Counted from the first letter of the stretch, positions 1 through 7,527 are shown. The stretch is DNA of 11,469 bases from JBBRHF01 sp038223055 (GCA_038223055.1 JBBRHF010000142.1:1-11469); one strand, 5' to 3'. Notes: a model not told the origin generated them from the sequence alone. Numbers and translations: made by a program.

Positions 1-1
1 C

Positions 2-547
2 GCTGGGCAGCAGGGGATCGGTGCGCCCGACGGCTTCGGCCGGCTGTGGACCCCGCACCGGATGGCCTACCTCAAGGGCGAGGGAAAGCCGTCCGGACCA
101 GGCGCCGACGAGGGCTGCCCCTTCTGCGAGTCGCCGTCGCGGTCCGACGAGGACGGCCTGATCCTACGCCGCGGGGAGCGCGTCTTCGCCGTTCTCAACC
201 TCTACCCGTACAACGGCGGGCACCTGATGGTGGTCCCCTACCGTCACGTCGCGGACTACACCGAGCTGGAGCTGGACGAGGTCCTCGAGCTGGCGACCTA
301 CACCCAGCAGGCAATGTCAGCACTGCGCTCCGCGTCGGGTGCCCAGGGCTTCAACATCGGGATGAACCAGGGAGCGCTGGCCGGAGCCGGCATCGCCGCC
401 CACCTGCACCAGCACGTCGTGCCGCGCTGGGGCGGGGACACCAACTTCATGCCGGTCGTCGCGCGCACCAAGGTGCACCCCCAACTGCTCCGCGACACCC
501 GCGCCGCCGTCGCCGCAGCGTGGGCGGGCGCCGTCGAAACCCCCTGA
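2..547 (+). CDS. HIT-family protein, probable Ap4A phosphorylase/hydrolase (5' partial)
   Basis: A histidine-triad nucleotide-binding protein. The signature HLHQHVVPRW is encoded from base 401, and its three alternating histidines (HxHxH) form the nucleotide-phosphate catalytic centre. The reading frame is open to the left edge (base 2) and encodes DGFGRLWTPHRM just before the ATG at 62. That segment resembles the N-terminus of the mycobacterial protein Rv2613c as I recall it, so the ATG at 62 is probably internal and the true start lies outside the window. A CPFC pair (bases 116-127) could bind zinc, as in some HIT proteins. NLYPYNGGHLMVVPYRHV is the conserved HIT N-terminal core. By family, Rv2613c acts on diadenosine tetraphosphate; activity of this protein is inferred. 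The gene converges with the EF-G-like gene, 28 bases apart. Family assignment is firm, substrate less so. Confidence 0.9.
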   Translation, partial: AGQQGIGAPDGFGRLWTPHRMAYLKGEGKPSGPGADEGCPFCESPSRSDEDGLILRRGERVFAVLNLYPYNGGHLMVVPYRHVADYTELELDEVLELATYTQQAMSALRSASGAQGFNIGMNQGALAGAGIAAHLHQHVVPRWGGDTNFMPVVARTKVHPQLLRDTRAAVAAAWAGAVETP

Positions 548-575
548 CTGCCACCCGACCCTGCGGGCCGGGCGG

Positions 576-2726
576 TCAGGCGGTCGTCGCGTCCGCCCGC
601 ATCTTCGCAGCGACGTGGCTGGGCATCGGCTCATGGCGGAGATAGCGGCGGGAGAAGGTGCCGGTCCCGTGGGAGATCGAGCGCAGGTCCACGGCATAGC
701 GCGTCACCTCCACCTGAGGGACGTCGGCCTTGATCAGCGACCGGCCGCGCCCCACGGGCTCGGTGCCCGTCACCCGGCCGCGGCGGGTCGACAGGTCGCC
801 CATCACCGCGCCGACATATTCGTCGGCGACCAGGACCGTCACCTCGTCGACCGGCTCGAGCATGTGCACCTCGGTGTCCTTGGCGGCCTCCTTCAGCGCG
901 AGGGCGCCGGCGGTCTGGAACGCCATGTCTGAGGAGTCCACCGAGTGCGACTTGCCGTCGAGCAGGGTGACCCGCAGGTCCACGACGGGGTAGCCGGCGG
1001 CGACCCCGCGCTCCATCTGGGTGCGAACCCCCTTTTCGACCGACGGGATGAACTGGCGCGGCACCGACCCTCCGACGACCTTGTCGACGAACTCGAAGCC
1101 GCCACCTGAGGGCAGCGGCTCGACCTCGATGTCGCACACGGCGTATTGCCCATGCCCCCCGGACTGCTTCACGTGGCGGCCGTGACCCTTGGCCGGCCCG
1201 GCGAACGTCTCCCGCAACTGCACCCGCACCGGCACCGACTCGACGGCCACGCCGTAGCGGTTCTTCAACCGATCCAGCAGTACGTCGAGGTGTGCCTCAC
1301 CCATGCACCACAGGACCAGCTGGTGGGTCTCAGGATTCATCTCCAGTCGCAGGGTCGGGTCCTCGGCGACCAGCCGGGCGATGCCCTGCGCGAGCTTGTC
1401 GTCGTCGGCCTTGGAGATCGCGACGACGGCGACCGGGAGCAGCGGCTCGGGCATCACCCAAGGCTCCATCAGCAGCGGGGCGTCCGTGTCCGAGAGCGTG
1501 TCGCCGGTCTCGGCCCGGGTCAGCTTGGCGACCGCGCAGATGTCGCCGGCGATGCAGGACGCGACGGTGCGCTGCGTCTTGCCCAGCGGGGAGGTCAGCG
1601 CTCCGACCCGCTCGTCGACGTCGTGGTCCTCGTGGCCGAGGGCGGACAGGAAGTGCCCGGACACGTGCACGGTGATGTCCGGGCGCAGCGTTCCCGAGAA
1701 GACCCGCACCAGCGAGATGCGCCCGACGTAGGGGTCGGTCGTGGTCTTCACGATCTCGGCGACCAGGGGGCCGTCGGGGTCCCCGGTCAGCGGCCCGCGC
1801 GGCTGCCCATCCGGACTCGTCACGGGCGGCACCTCGTGCTCCAGCGGCGACGGGAAGCCCTGGGTGATCACCTCGAGCAGTTCGGCCGTGCCGAGCCTCG
1901 AGGGTGCGGCCGTGGCGAGCACGGGATAGAACGATCCGCGGGCGATCGCCGTCTCGAGGTCGTCGATGAGCACCTTGAGGTCGATGTCCTCGCCCTCGAG
2001 GTAGCGCTCCATCAGTGTCTCGTCCTCGGACTCGGCGATGATCCCCTCGATCAGGGTGTTGCGGGCCGTGTCGATGAGCGGCAGGTGCTCGGCGTCGGGC
2101 TCGCGCTCGACCCGGCCGCTGCCGGAGTAGTCGGCGACGGTGCGCGAAAGCAGCCCGATGACCCCCGCAGCGGTGCCGTCGTCGGCCGCCATCGGCAGGT
2201 ACAGCGGCAGCACCCCGTCGCCGAAGACGCGCTGGCAGATCGCCACCGCCTCGTCGAAGTCGGCCCTCTCCTTGTCCAGCTTGGTGATGACCACCGCGCG
2301 CGGCATCGCCACGCTCGCGCACTCCTCCCACAGCATGACGGTCGCGGCGTCGACGCCGTCGACGGCGGACACCACGAACAGGGCTGCGTCGGCGGCCCGG
2401 AGCCCGGCCCGCAGGTCACCGACGAAGTCGGCGTAGCCGGGTGTGTCGAGCAGGTTGACCTTGATGCCGTTGTGCTCCAACGGCGCGAGCGCCAGGGACA
2501 CCGAGCGATGCTGGCGCTGCTCGGCGTCGTCGAAGTCGGTGACGGTCGAGCCGTCTTCCACCCGCCCGGGTCGCCCGATCGTGCCGGTCGCGGCGAGCAA
2601 CGCCTCGACCAGGGTCGTCTTGCCAGAGCCGGAGTGGCCGACCAGGACAACATTGCGCACCGAGCGCGGCTGGTCGGCCGTCGGCGCTCTGCCGGCGGCC
2701 CCGGAAACACCTGTCTGCTGTGGCAC
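576..2726 (-). CDS. fusA2: Elongation factor G-like protein EF-G2 (FusA2 type)
   Basis: A 716-residue translational GTPase with full EF-G architecture: G domain to about residue 275, domains II and III, domain IV (KGHGRHVKQSGGHGQYAVC, then GGSVPRQFIPSVEKGV) and domain V. The P-loop GHSGSGKT is at residues 30-37. Three GTPase motifs are atypical. Switch I reads RSVSL instead of RGITI. G3 reads DTPGYAD, so the canonical catalytic His is Tyr98. G4 reads TKLD (148-151) instead of NKxD. These match the actinobacterial EF-G2 paralogue rather than the translocase FusA. The M. smegmatis EF-G2 is reported to bind guanine nucleotides but to lack ribosome-dependent GTPase activity and to be nonessential. 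The GTG start at 2726 is supported by AGGAGG at 2736-2741 with a 9-nt spacer. The gene is divergent from pgsA. Cellular role is unsettled. Confidence 0.93.
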   Translation of the reverse strand: MPQQTGVSGAAGRAPTADQPRSVRNVVLVGHSGSGKTTLVEALLAATGTIGRPGRVEDGSTVTDFDDAEQRQHRSVSLALAPLEHNGIKVNLLDTPGYADFVGDLRAGLRAADAALFVVSAVDGVDAATVMLWEECASVAMPRAVVITKLDKERADFDEAVAICQRVFGDGVLPLYLPMAADDGTAAGVIGLLSRTVADYSGSGRVEREPDAEHLPLIDTARNTLIEGIIAESEDETLMERYLEGEDIDLKVLIDDLETAIARGSFYPVLATAAPSRLGTAELLEVITQGFPSPLEHEVPPVTSPDGQPRGPLTGDPDGPLVAEIVKTTTDPYVGRISLVRVFSGTLRPDITVHVSGHFLSALGHEDHDVDERVGALTSPLGKTQRTVASCIAGDICAVAKLTRAETGDTLSDTDAPLLMEPWVMPEPLLPVAVVAISKADDDKLAQGIARLVAEDPTLRLEMNPETHQLVLWCMGEAHLDVLLDRLKNRYGVAVESVPVRVQLRETFAGPAKGHGRHVKQSGGHGQYAVCDIEVEPLPSGGGFEFVDKVVGGSVPRQFIPSVEKGVRTQMERGVAAGYPVVDLRVTLLDGKSHSVDSSDMAFQTAGALALKEAAKDTEVHMLEPVDEVTVLVADEYVGAVMGDLSTRRGRVTGTEPVGRGRSLIKADVPQVEVTRYAVDLRSISHGTGTFSRRYLRHEPMPSHVAAKMRADATTA

Positions 2727-2735
2727 TGCTCATCG

Positions 2736-2741
2736 CCTCCT
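2736..2741 (-). promoter_or_regulatory. Ribosome binding site of the EF-G2 gene
   Basis: The minus strand reads AGGAGG, 9 nt before the GTG at 2726. It selects that GTG over an ATG at 2733, which is only 2 nt from the site and opens a different frame (105 codons). Confidence 0.7.
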
Positions 2742-2843
2742 CGCGAGTGGCCGCGCGTCCCGCGGCCTGCGTCGTTGGCCTGAGCCTTCACCTCGCAGCA
2801 GCCACGCACAAGGGCTCGACGTGCCGGCTTCGGGGCCGCCGAC

Positions 2844-2849
2844 TACGAT
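2844..2849 (+). promoter_or_regulatory. Possible -10 element for the pgsA operon
   Basis: TACGAT fits the actinobacterial sigma-A -10 pattern TAnnnT and lies 51 bp upstream of the pgsA ATG, in the 173-bp spacer between the divergent genes. I see no convincing -35 hexamer at 16-18 bp spacing, which is common for actinobacterial promoters. Confidence 0.35.
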
Positions 2850-2882
2850 GGGCGAGCAGCCAAGCCACGGAGACCTGCTTCC

Positions 2883-2906
2883 ATGCCGCACCGCCCGTCA
2901 TGCTGA
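2883..2906 (+). other. Possible 7-codon leader ORF overlapping the pgsA start
   Basis: An ATG at 2883 opens a short frame encoding MPHRPSC and ending at TGA 2904-2906, which overlaps the pgsA start codon (2900-2902). The only Shine-Dalgarno-like sequence nearby, GGAG at 2869-2872, is 10 nt before this ATG but 27 nt before the pgsA ATG. Ribosomes could load on the leader and reinitiate at pgsA. This is inference from layout only. Confidence 0.35.
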
Positions 2907-3532
2907 ACCGTTTCGCGCGGGCGCTGTTCACGCGCATCTTCACTCCGACAGCCGGTTTTCTGGTCCGTCGCGGGATCAGCCCCGACGTGGTGACCCTGAT
3001 CGGCACGCTCGGCGTGGTCGGCGGCGCGCTCGGCTTCTACCCCCGGGGCGAGTTCTTCTGGGGCACCATCGTCATCACCCTGTTCGTGTTCTCCGACCTC
3101 GTCGACGGGACGATGGCGCGGATGACCGAGCGGTCCAGCCGCTGGGGAGCGTGGCTCGACTCCACCCTTGATCGCGTAGGTGACGCCGCGGTCTTCGGCG
3201 GGATCACGCTGTGGTTCGCGGGCCGTGGCGACGACCTGCTGCTGGCCGGGCTCGCGCTCTACTGCCTGTCCACCGGCGGCGTGGTCTCCTACGCCCGAGC
3301 TCGCGCGGAGGGGCTCGGCATGACCGCCAACGTCGGCATCACCGAGCGCGCCGACCGGCTGGTCGCGATCCTCGTGTGCACCGGGCTCGACGGGCTCGGC
3401 GTCCCCTACGTCCAGGCCCTGGCGCTCTGGGGGCTGGCGATCGGCAGCACTGTGACGATCGGTCAGCGGGCCCTCGCCGTACGCCGTCAGGCCCTCGCCC
3501 AGCCCGTGCCGGCGCCCGAGCCACGTTCTTGA
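2900..3532 (+). CDS. pgsA: Phosphatidylinositol phosphate synthase (CDP-alcohol phosphatidyltransferase)
   Basis: Integral membrane enzyme of 210 residues, close to the roughly 217 of M. tuberculosis PgsA1. The full CDP-alcohol phosphotransferase motif D(x)2DG(x)2AR(x)8G(x)3D(x)3D is present: D66, D69, G70, A73, R74, G83, D87 and D91. The aspartates bind metal and act in catalysis. The family transfers a phosphatidyl group from CDP-diacylglycerol to inositol-1-phosphate, giving phosphatidylinositol phosphate, the first lipid of the PIM pathway. Hydrophobic stretches after the motif (VFGGITLWF, LLLAGLALYCLS, and later ones) fit the usual six-helix fold. The ATG at 2900 matches family length; the frame stays open upstream to 2720 but shows no family sequence there. 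It overlaps the next gene at TTGA and is followed by patA and pimA, which settles it as the inositol rather than the glycerol enzyme. Confidence 0.92.
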   Translation: MLNRFARALFTRIFTPTAGFLVRRGISPDVVTLIGTLGVVGGALGFYPRGEFFWGTIVITLFVFSDLVDGTMARMTERSSRWGAWLDSTLDRVGDAAVFGGITLWFAGRGDDLLLAGLALYCLSTGGVVSYARARAEGLGMTANVGITERADRLVAILVCTGLDGLGVPYVQALALWGLAIGSTVTIGQRALAVRRQALAQPVPAPEPRS

Positions 3533-4500
3533 GGGGCACCGCCGGTGCGTTCGTGCGCGACCTCGCCGGCGGGCTGTCCTACCGGGCCTACGCCGGCGGG
3601 TGGGCGGTGGTGCGCCGGTTGCCCGAAGGGCTCGCCTATCGGCTGTTCGAGGGCCTGGCCGACCTGGTGTGGTGGCGCCGCCCCGAGCCGGTCGCGCAGC
3701 TCGAACGCAACCTGGCCCGGGCCCGGCCGGACGCCTCCCCCGCGCAGCTGCGGGCGCTGTCCCGGCTGGGGATGCACTCCTACCTGCGCTACTGGTGCGA
3801 GGCGTTTCGGCTGCCCGACTGGTCCCCAGCCCGGGTCGTGGACACGGTGCGGGTCGAGAACGAGCACCACCTGCGCGACGCCCTCGGCCAGGGCCGCGGG
3901 GTGGTCGCGGCGCTCACCCACATGGGCAACTGGGACCACGCCGGCGCCTGGGCCAGCCACACCGGCGTCCCCGTCGCCACCGTGGCCGAGCGGCTGAAGC
4001 CGGAGCGGCTCTACGCACGGTTCCTCGCCTATCGCGAGGCCCTGGGCATGGAGATCCTGCCGCTGACCGGCGGCGAGGGCGACCTGGTCGCGACGCTGGC
4101 GGCCCGGCTCCGAGCCGCCTACCTCGTGCCGCTGCTGGCCGACCGCGATCTCGGCGCCGCCGGCATCCCGGTGCAACTGCTGGGGGAGGCCACCCGGATG
4201 CCGCCAGGCCCGGCGATGCTGGCCCTGCGCACCGGCGCAGCGCTGCACCCGGTCAGTGTGTGGTTCGAGCGGGCGCCCGGCTCGGGCGGGCAGCGCCGTC
4301 ACGGCCTCGTGATCCGCTTCCACGACGAGGTGCTCGCCCCCGCAACCGGGCGCACCCGTGAGAAGGTCACCGTCATGACCCAGCAGGTCGCCGACGCCTT
4401 CGGCGCCGCTATTCGCGAGCACCCCGAGGACTGGCACATGCTGCAGCCGCTGTGGCTGGCCGACCTGGCCCCCCGGCCGGAGCGCGCGCAGCGGTCATGA
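3529..4500 (+). CDS. patA: Phosphatidylinositol mannoside acyltransferase PatA
   Basis: A 323-residue LPLAT-fold acyltransferase, close to the roughly 316 of M. tuberculosis Rv2611c. The family moves a palmitoyl group from acyl-CoA to the 6-position of the mannose on inositol C2 of PIM1/PIM2, at the inner face of the membrane. The HxxxxD signature is HMGNWD (H131, D136), and TVAERLKPE carries E154, which by spacing corresponds to the second catalytic residue described for mycobacterial PatA. The C-terminal DWHMLQPLWLADL is also characteristic. The start is uncertain. TTG 3529 overlaps the pgsA stop as TTGA and gives family length; GTG 3553 is the alternative, and neither has a good Shine-Dalgarno. 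Its stop overlaps the pimA ATG, so translational coupling through pgsA-patA-pimA is likely. Confidence 0.9.
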   Translation: MRGTAGAFVRDLAGGLSYRAYAGGWAVVRRLPEGLAYRLFEGLADLVWWRRPEPVAQLERNLARARPDASPAQLRALSRLGMHSYLRYWCEAFRLPDWSPARVVDTVRVENEHHLRDALGQGRGVVAALTHMGNWDHAGAWASHTGVPVATVAERLKPERLYARFLAYREALGMEILPLTGGEGDLVATLAARLRAAYLVPLLADRDLGAAGIPVQLLGEATRMPPGPAMLALRTGAALHPVSVWFERAPGSGGQRRHGLVIRFHDEVLAPATGRTREKVTVMTQQVADAFGAAIREHPEDWHMLQPLWLADLAPRPERAQRS

Positions 4501-5690
4501 AGATCGGGATCGTCTGCCCCTATTCGTGGGATGTCCCGGGCGGCGTCCAGTTCCACGTCCGGGACCTGGCCGAGGTGCTGCTCCGGCTCGGGCACGACGT
4601 GTCGGTGCTCGCACCCGCCGACGAGGACACCCCGCTGCCGCCGTACGTCGTGCCGGCCGGGCGGGCCGTCCCGGTCCGCTACAACGGATCGGTCGCGCGG
4701 GTGAACTTCGGCCCGCTATCGGCCGCCCGGGTCCGCCGGTGGCTGCGCGACGGCGGCTTCGACGTGCTGCACCTGCACGAGCCGATGACCCCGTCCCTGT
4801 CGATCCTGGCCTGCTGGGCGGCGTCGGGCGCGATCGTCGCGACGTTCCACACCGCGAACCTCCGGTCCCGGGCGATGCTGGCGGCCTATCCGATCCTGGA
4901 GCCGGCGCTGGAGAAGATCAGCGCCCGCATCGCGGTCTCCGAGGACGCCCGCCGCACCCTGGTCGAACACATCGGGGGAGACGCGGTCCTGATCCCGAAC
5001 GGGGTGTTCGTCGACCGGTTCGCGTCGGCCCGGCCGCGCCCCGAGTGGCAGGGCGGCCGCGTCGGCGGCCGCGTCGGCGGCAGCGGAACCGGGGACCGCA
5101 CGATTGGTTTCATCGGGCGCCTCGATGAGTCGCGCAAGGGCCTGCCGACGTTGCTCTCGGCGCTCGGCCGGGTGGTGCAGGAGAGACCGGGCACTCGGCT
5201 GCTGGTCGCCGGCCGAGGCGACCTCGAGGAGGCCGCCGAGAACCTGCCGGCTCCCGTGCGCGAGGCCGTCACGTTCCTCGGTCAGGTCAGCGAGGTGGAC
5301 AAGGCCCGGCTGCTGCGCAGCATCGACCTCTATGTCGCCCCCAACCTGGGTGGCGAGAGCTTCGGCATCATCCTGGTCGAGGCCCTCGCGGCCGGCGCCC
5401 CGGTCCTGGCCTCGGACCTGGAGGCGTTCCGCGCCGTGCTCGACGGCGGTCGGGCCGGCGCGGTGTTCCCGACGGCCGACGTCGCCGCGCTCGCCGACGG
5501 CGTGCTCGGGCTGCTCGGCGACGACCCGCGCCGGGAGCGACTGCGCGCCGTCGGGAGTGAGTGGGTGCGCCGCTACGACTGGGGCATCGTGGCTCGCGAC
5601 CTCGTCGCGGTCTACGAGACCGTCGCGGCCGCTGCCGGGGCGGTCACCGAGGACGTCGCCCGCGGCTGGCGGGACCGGCTGCACCTGTGA
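4497..5690 (+). CDS. pimA: GDP-mannose:phosphatidylinositol alpha-mannosyltransferase PimA
   Basis: A 397-residue GT4 glycosyltransferase with two Rossmann domains. PimA transfers mannose from GDP-mannose to the 2-position of the inositol of phosphatidylinositol, the committed step of PIM synthesis on the cytoplasmic face. The N-terminal IGIVCPYSWDVPGGVQFHV contains the GGV glycine loop. FDVLHLHEPMTPSLS and IVATFHTANLRS are close to the mycobacterial sequence. The C-terminal domain begins at TIGFIGRLDESRKG and carries the retaining-GT EX7E motif (E287, E295) in GGESFGIILVEALAAG. The ATG at 4497 overlaps the patA TGA as ATGA. It is about 20 residues longer than M. tuberculosis PimA (378), partly from a glycine/arginine insertion near residues 185-199, just before the C-terminal domain, encoded by a 12-bp duplication. 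Confidence 0.94.
   Translation: MKIGIVCPYSWDVPGGVQFHVRDLAEVLLRLGHDVSVLAPADEDTPLPPYVVPAGRAVPVRYNGSVARVNFGPLSAARVRRWLRDGGFDVLHLHEPMTPSLSILACWAASGAIVATFHTANLRSRAMLAAYPILEPALEKISARIAVSEDARRTLVEHIGGDAVLIPNGVFVDRFASARPRPEWQGGRVGGRVGGSGTGDRTIGFIGRLDESRKGLPTLLSALGRVVQERPGTRLLVAGRGDLEEAAENLPAPVREAVTFLGQVSEVDKARLLRSIDLYVAPNLGGESFGIILVEALAAGAPVLASDLEAFRAVLDGGRAGAVFPTADVAALADGVLGLLGDDPRRERLRAVGSEWVRRYDWGIVARDLVAVYETVAAAAGAVTEDVARGWRDRLHL
5052..5075 (+). repeat. 12-bp tandem duplication within pimA
   Basis: GGCGGCCGCGTC occurs twice in a row, in frame, encoding GGRVGGRV. It lies at the join between the two Rossmann domains, where length variation should be tolerated, and the mycobacterial homologue lacks this insertion as I recall it. 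Confidence 0.85.
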
Positions 5691-5789
5691 CGGGTGGTGC
5701 GCTCGACTCACGGGTGGTGCGCTTAACTCACGGGCTTACGCTCAACTCACGGGTGGTGCGCGCAACTGACGGGTTGTGCGCTCAACCGA
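5691..5789 (+). repeat. Five-copy ~20-bp tandem repeat array
   Basis: Beginning directly after the pimA stop, the unit CGGGTGGTGCGCTCAACTCA recurs five times: 5691-5710, 5711-5730, 5731-5749 (19 bp, the most diverged), 5750-5769 and 5770-5789. Copies differ at a few positions. The unit is not a multiple of three and no gene spans it, so it is non-coding. There are no spacers, so it is not a CRISPR. It fills most of the 115-bp gap before the LemA-like gene and may affect transcription there. Function is unknown. Confidence 0.9.
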
Positions 5790-5805
5790 CGTACAGTTGG
5801 CAGCC

Positions 5806-6429
5806 ATGCTTCCCTCCCTCGGCACCTCGACTGTGCTCGTTGCGGTCCTCGTGGTCGCGGGGTGGTATCTCTCGTTCAGCGCCACCCGCCTGGACCGCAT
5901 GCACGCGCGGGTCGAGGGCGCGCGCAGCGCCTTGGACGCCCAACTCGTGCGTCGCGCCTCGGTGTCCCTGCAGCTGGCCATGTCGGGGCTGCTGGACCCC
6001 GCGACGAGCCTGCTGCTCGCGGACGCTGCCCACGAGGCTCGGGAAGCGAGCTCGGCTGACCGCAGCGGGCGCGGCGAGCTGTCGGCCGAGCTGTCGGCGG
6101 ACTTGTCGGCGGACCGCGAGGTCGCCGAGAGCGACCTGACCAGGGCGCTGCAGGCCGCCCTGTCCGAACCTGCCCTCGGCGCGGCCCTGGCCCGGGACGC
6201 CGGCGGGCACGAGATCGCGCTCGAGCTCGGGTCGGCCTGCCAGCGGGTGGAGCTGTCCCGCCGGTTCCTGAACGAGGCGGTCCGAGCGGCCCGGGTCGTG
6301 CGGCGCAAGCGGGTGGTGCGCTATTTGCACCTGGCCGGGCATGCGCCGTGGCCGCCCACGTTCGAGATGGACGACACGCCGCCGGCCGGGCTGGTGCGGT
6401 CCCCGATCGCACCGGGTGTTGCGCTGTGA
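5806..6429 (+). CDS. LemA-like single-pass membrane protein
   Basis: A 207-residue protein with one N-terminal hydrophobic helix (residues about 8-24, TVLVAVLVVAGWYLSF) and a mostly helical soluble part. The order resembles LemA-family proteins: TM helix, then ATRLDRMHARVEGARSALDA (compare the LemA pattern of a helix followed by V-E-A-W-x-x-I-D-x-Q-L), then LVRRASVSLQLA, a central acidic linker, and a late helix SRRFLNEAVRAARVV matching the LemA A-x-x-x-Y-N-x-A-V segment. As I recall, mycobacteria carry a membrane-anchored NUDIX protein here (Rv2609c); no NUDIX box is present in this one. ATG 5806 is chosen because it precedes the TM helix directly; GTG 5776 lies inside the tandem array. The gene overlaps the next at GTGA. 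Function unknown. Confidence 0.7.
   Translation: MLPSLGTSTVLVAVLVVAGWYLSFSATRLDRMHARVEGARSALDAQLVRRASVSLQLAMSGLLDPATSLLLADAAHEAREASSADRSGRGELSAELSADLSADREVAESDLTRALQAALSEPALGAALARDAGGHEIALELGSACQRVELSRRFLNEAVRAARVVRRKRVVRYLHLAGHAPWPPTFEMDDTPPAGLVRSPIAPGVAL
6076..6111 (+). repeat. Three-copy 12-bp in-frame repeat in the LemA-like gene
   Basis: GAGCTGTCGGCC, GAGCTGTCGGCG and GACTTGTCGGCG run head to tail, encoding ELSA-ELSA-DLSA at residues 91-102, in the acidic linker between the predicted helices. Confidence 0.85.
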
Positions 6430-7517
6430 GCGGGGTGACCGGCCCCCGGATGCGGGCTCCGGCTGGCGGTGCGCGGGACGGCTTCAACCGGGTCGCCTCG
6501 GCCCGGGTCGCGGCAGCGCTCGTCGGTGCTGCCCTGGCGCTCAGCGCGTGTTCGACCCAGGCGCCCGCGCCGGCCGCGCCCCCCGCCGTGGCGCCGACAC
6601 CGACGCCTTCACCTAGTCCCACGCCGACGCCCAGTCCGACCCCCGTCCTGGCGTCGTTGCTCTCCGGTCGGGTCGGGCGGCCAAACGGGCCGATCATGGT
6701 GGTCAAGTTCGACAACACGGCCGCGGCGCACCCCCAGGTCGGGCTGGCGAAGGCCGACGTGGTCTACGTCGAGCAGGTCGAGGGCGGGGTCACCCGGCTT
6801 GCCGCCGTCTACTCCAGCCAGCTGCCCACGAAGGTCGGGCCGGTGCGCAGTGCCCGGATCAGCGACATCGAGCTGCTCCGGCAGTACGGCACAGTGGCCC
6901 TCGTCTACTCCGGCTCGCAGCGCAAGCTGCGGCGCAAGCTGGACCGCGCCCGGCTGCGGCTGGTGTCCTTCGACGACAGCCGGCGCGGCTATGTCCGTGC
7001 CCCTCACCGCGCGCAGCCCTACGACGTGATCGGCACGACCTCGACGCTGCTGCGCCGGGCCGGCCGGGTCGACGCCCCCAGGTCGGTGGGCTACACGTTC
7101 GGGCCGGTGCCGGCGGGCGGACGGCCGGCGACCCGCGTGACGGTGCGCTATCCCGGCGCCCGGGTGAGCGCGGTGTGGTCGCCGACGCGACGGCGCTGGC
7201 TGCTCTCGATGGACGGCCGGGCGGACCGCGCCGCCGAGGGCGGCCAGCTGGGGCCGCGGACCTTCGTCGTGCAGTACGTCGCGGTGACCGCCTCGGCCTA
7301 CAAGGACGTCAACGGCGTCGTGACGCCCAACTCGCGCACGGTCGGGAGCGGCAAGGCGGTGATCTTGCGGGATGGCCGGGCGTTCGCGGCGCGGTGGTCG
7401 CGGCCCGACGCGGCGCGCCCCACGTCGTACACGATCGGGGGCGTTCCGGCCGCCTTCGCCCGGGGGCAGATCTGGGTGGCCCTGATCGGGCGGGGCCGTC
7501 CAGTCCGCGTCGGCTGA
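6426..7517 (+). CDS. DUF3048 (YerB-like) lipoprotein
   Basis: A 363-residue exported lipoprotein. The N-terminus has arginines, a hydrophobic stretch (VAAALVGAALALSAC) and a lipobox LSAC, giving lipidated Cys42 from the GTG start at 6426 or Cys34 from ATG 6450. A Pro/Ser/Thr-rich tether (about residues 45-75, with TPTPSPSPTPTPSP) links it to two DUF3048 domains. The first contains MVVKFDNTAAAHPQVGLAKA, ADVVYVEQVEGGVTRLAAVY and VGPVRSARISDIEL; the second ends near the C-terminus with GRGRPVRV. The family is named after Bacillus YerB and has no established biochemical function that I know of. GTG 6426 overlaps the stop of the LemA-like gene as GTGA, suggesting coupled expression of two envelope proteins. 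It is likely anchored on the outer face of the membrane. Confidence 0.88.
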   Translation: MSGVTGPRMRAPAGGARDGFNRVASARVAAALVGAALALSACSTQAPAPAAPPAVAPTPTPSPSPTPTPSPTPVLASLLSGRVGRPNGPIMVVKFDNTAAAHPQVGLAKADVVYVEQVEGGVTRLAAVYSSQLPTKVGPVRSARISDIELLRQYGTVALVYSGSQRKLRRKLDRARLRLVSFDDSRRGYVRAPHRAQPYDVIGTTSTLLRRAGRVDAPRSVGYTFGPVPAGGRPATRVTVRYPGARVSAVWSPTRRRWLLSMDGRADRAAEGGQLGPRTFVVQYVAVTASAYKDVNGVVTPNSRTVGSGKAVILRDGRAFAARWSRPDAARPTSYTIGGVPAAFARGQIWVALIGRGRPVRVG

Positions 7518-7527
7518 GCCCGGACCG

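Noticed and set aside
548..575. Bidirectional terminator between the convergent HIT and EF-G2 genes
   Set aside because: CCCTGCGGG at 559-567 is a 3-bp stem with no T-tract on either strand; too weak to call.
46..645. 199-codon plus-strand frame over the HIT gene
   Set aside because: Arg/Pro/Gly-rich out-of-frame shadow of the HIT coding sequence; it also runs past the convergent gene end.
1146..2783. Long plus-strand open frame (545 codons) opposite the EF-G2 gene
   Set aside because: It is the GC-rich antisense shadow of a gene with clear EF-G motifs; its product is His/Arg/Gly-rich with no recognisable domain.
5691..5789. CRISPR array
   Set aside because: The 20-bp units are directly adjacent with no unique spacers, and no cas genes are present.
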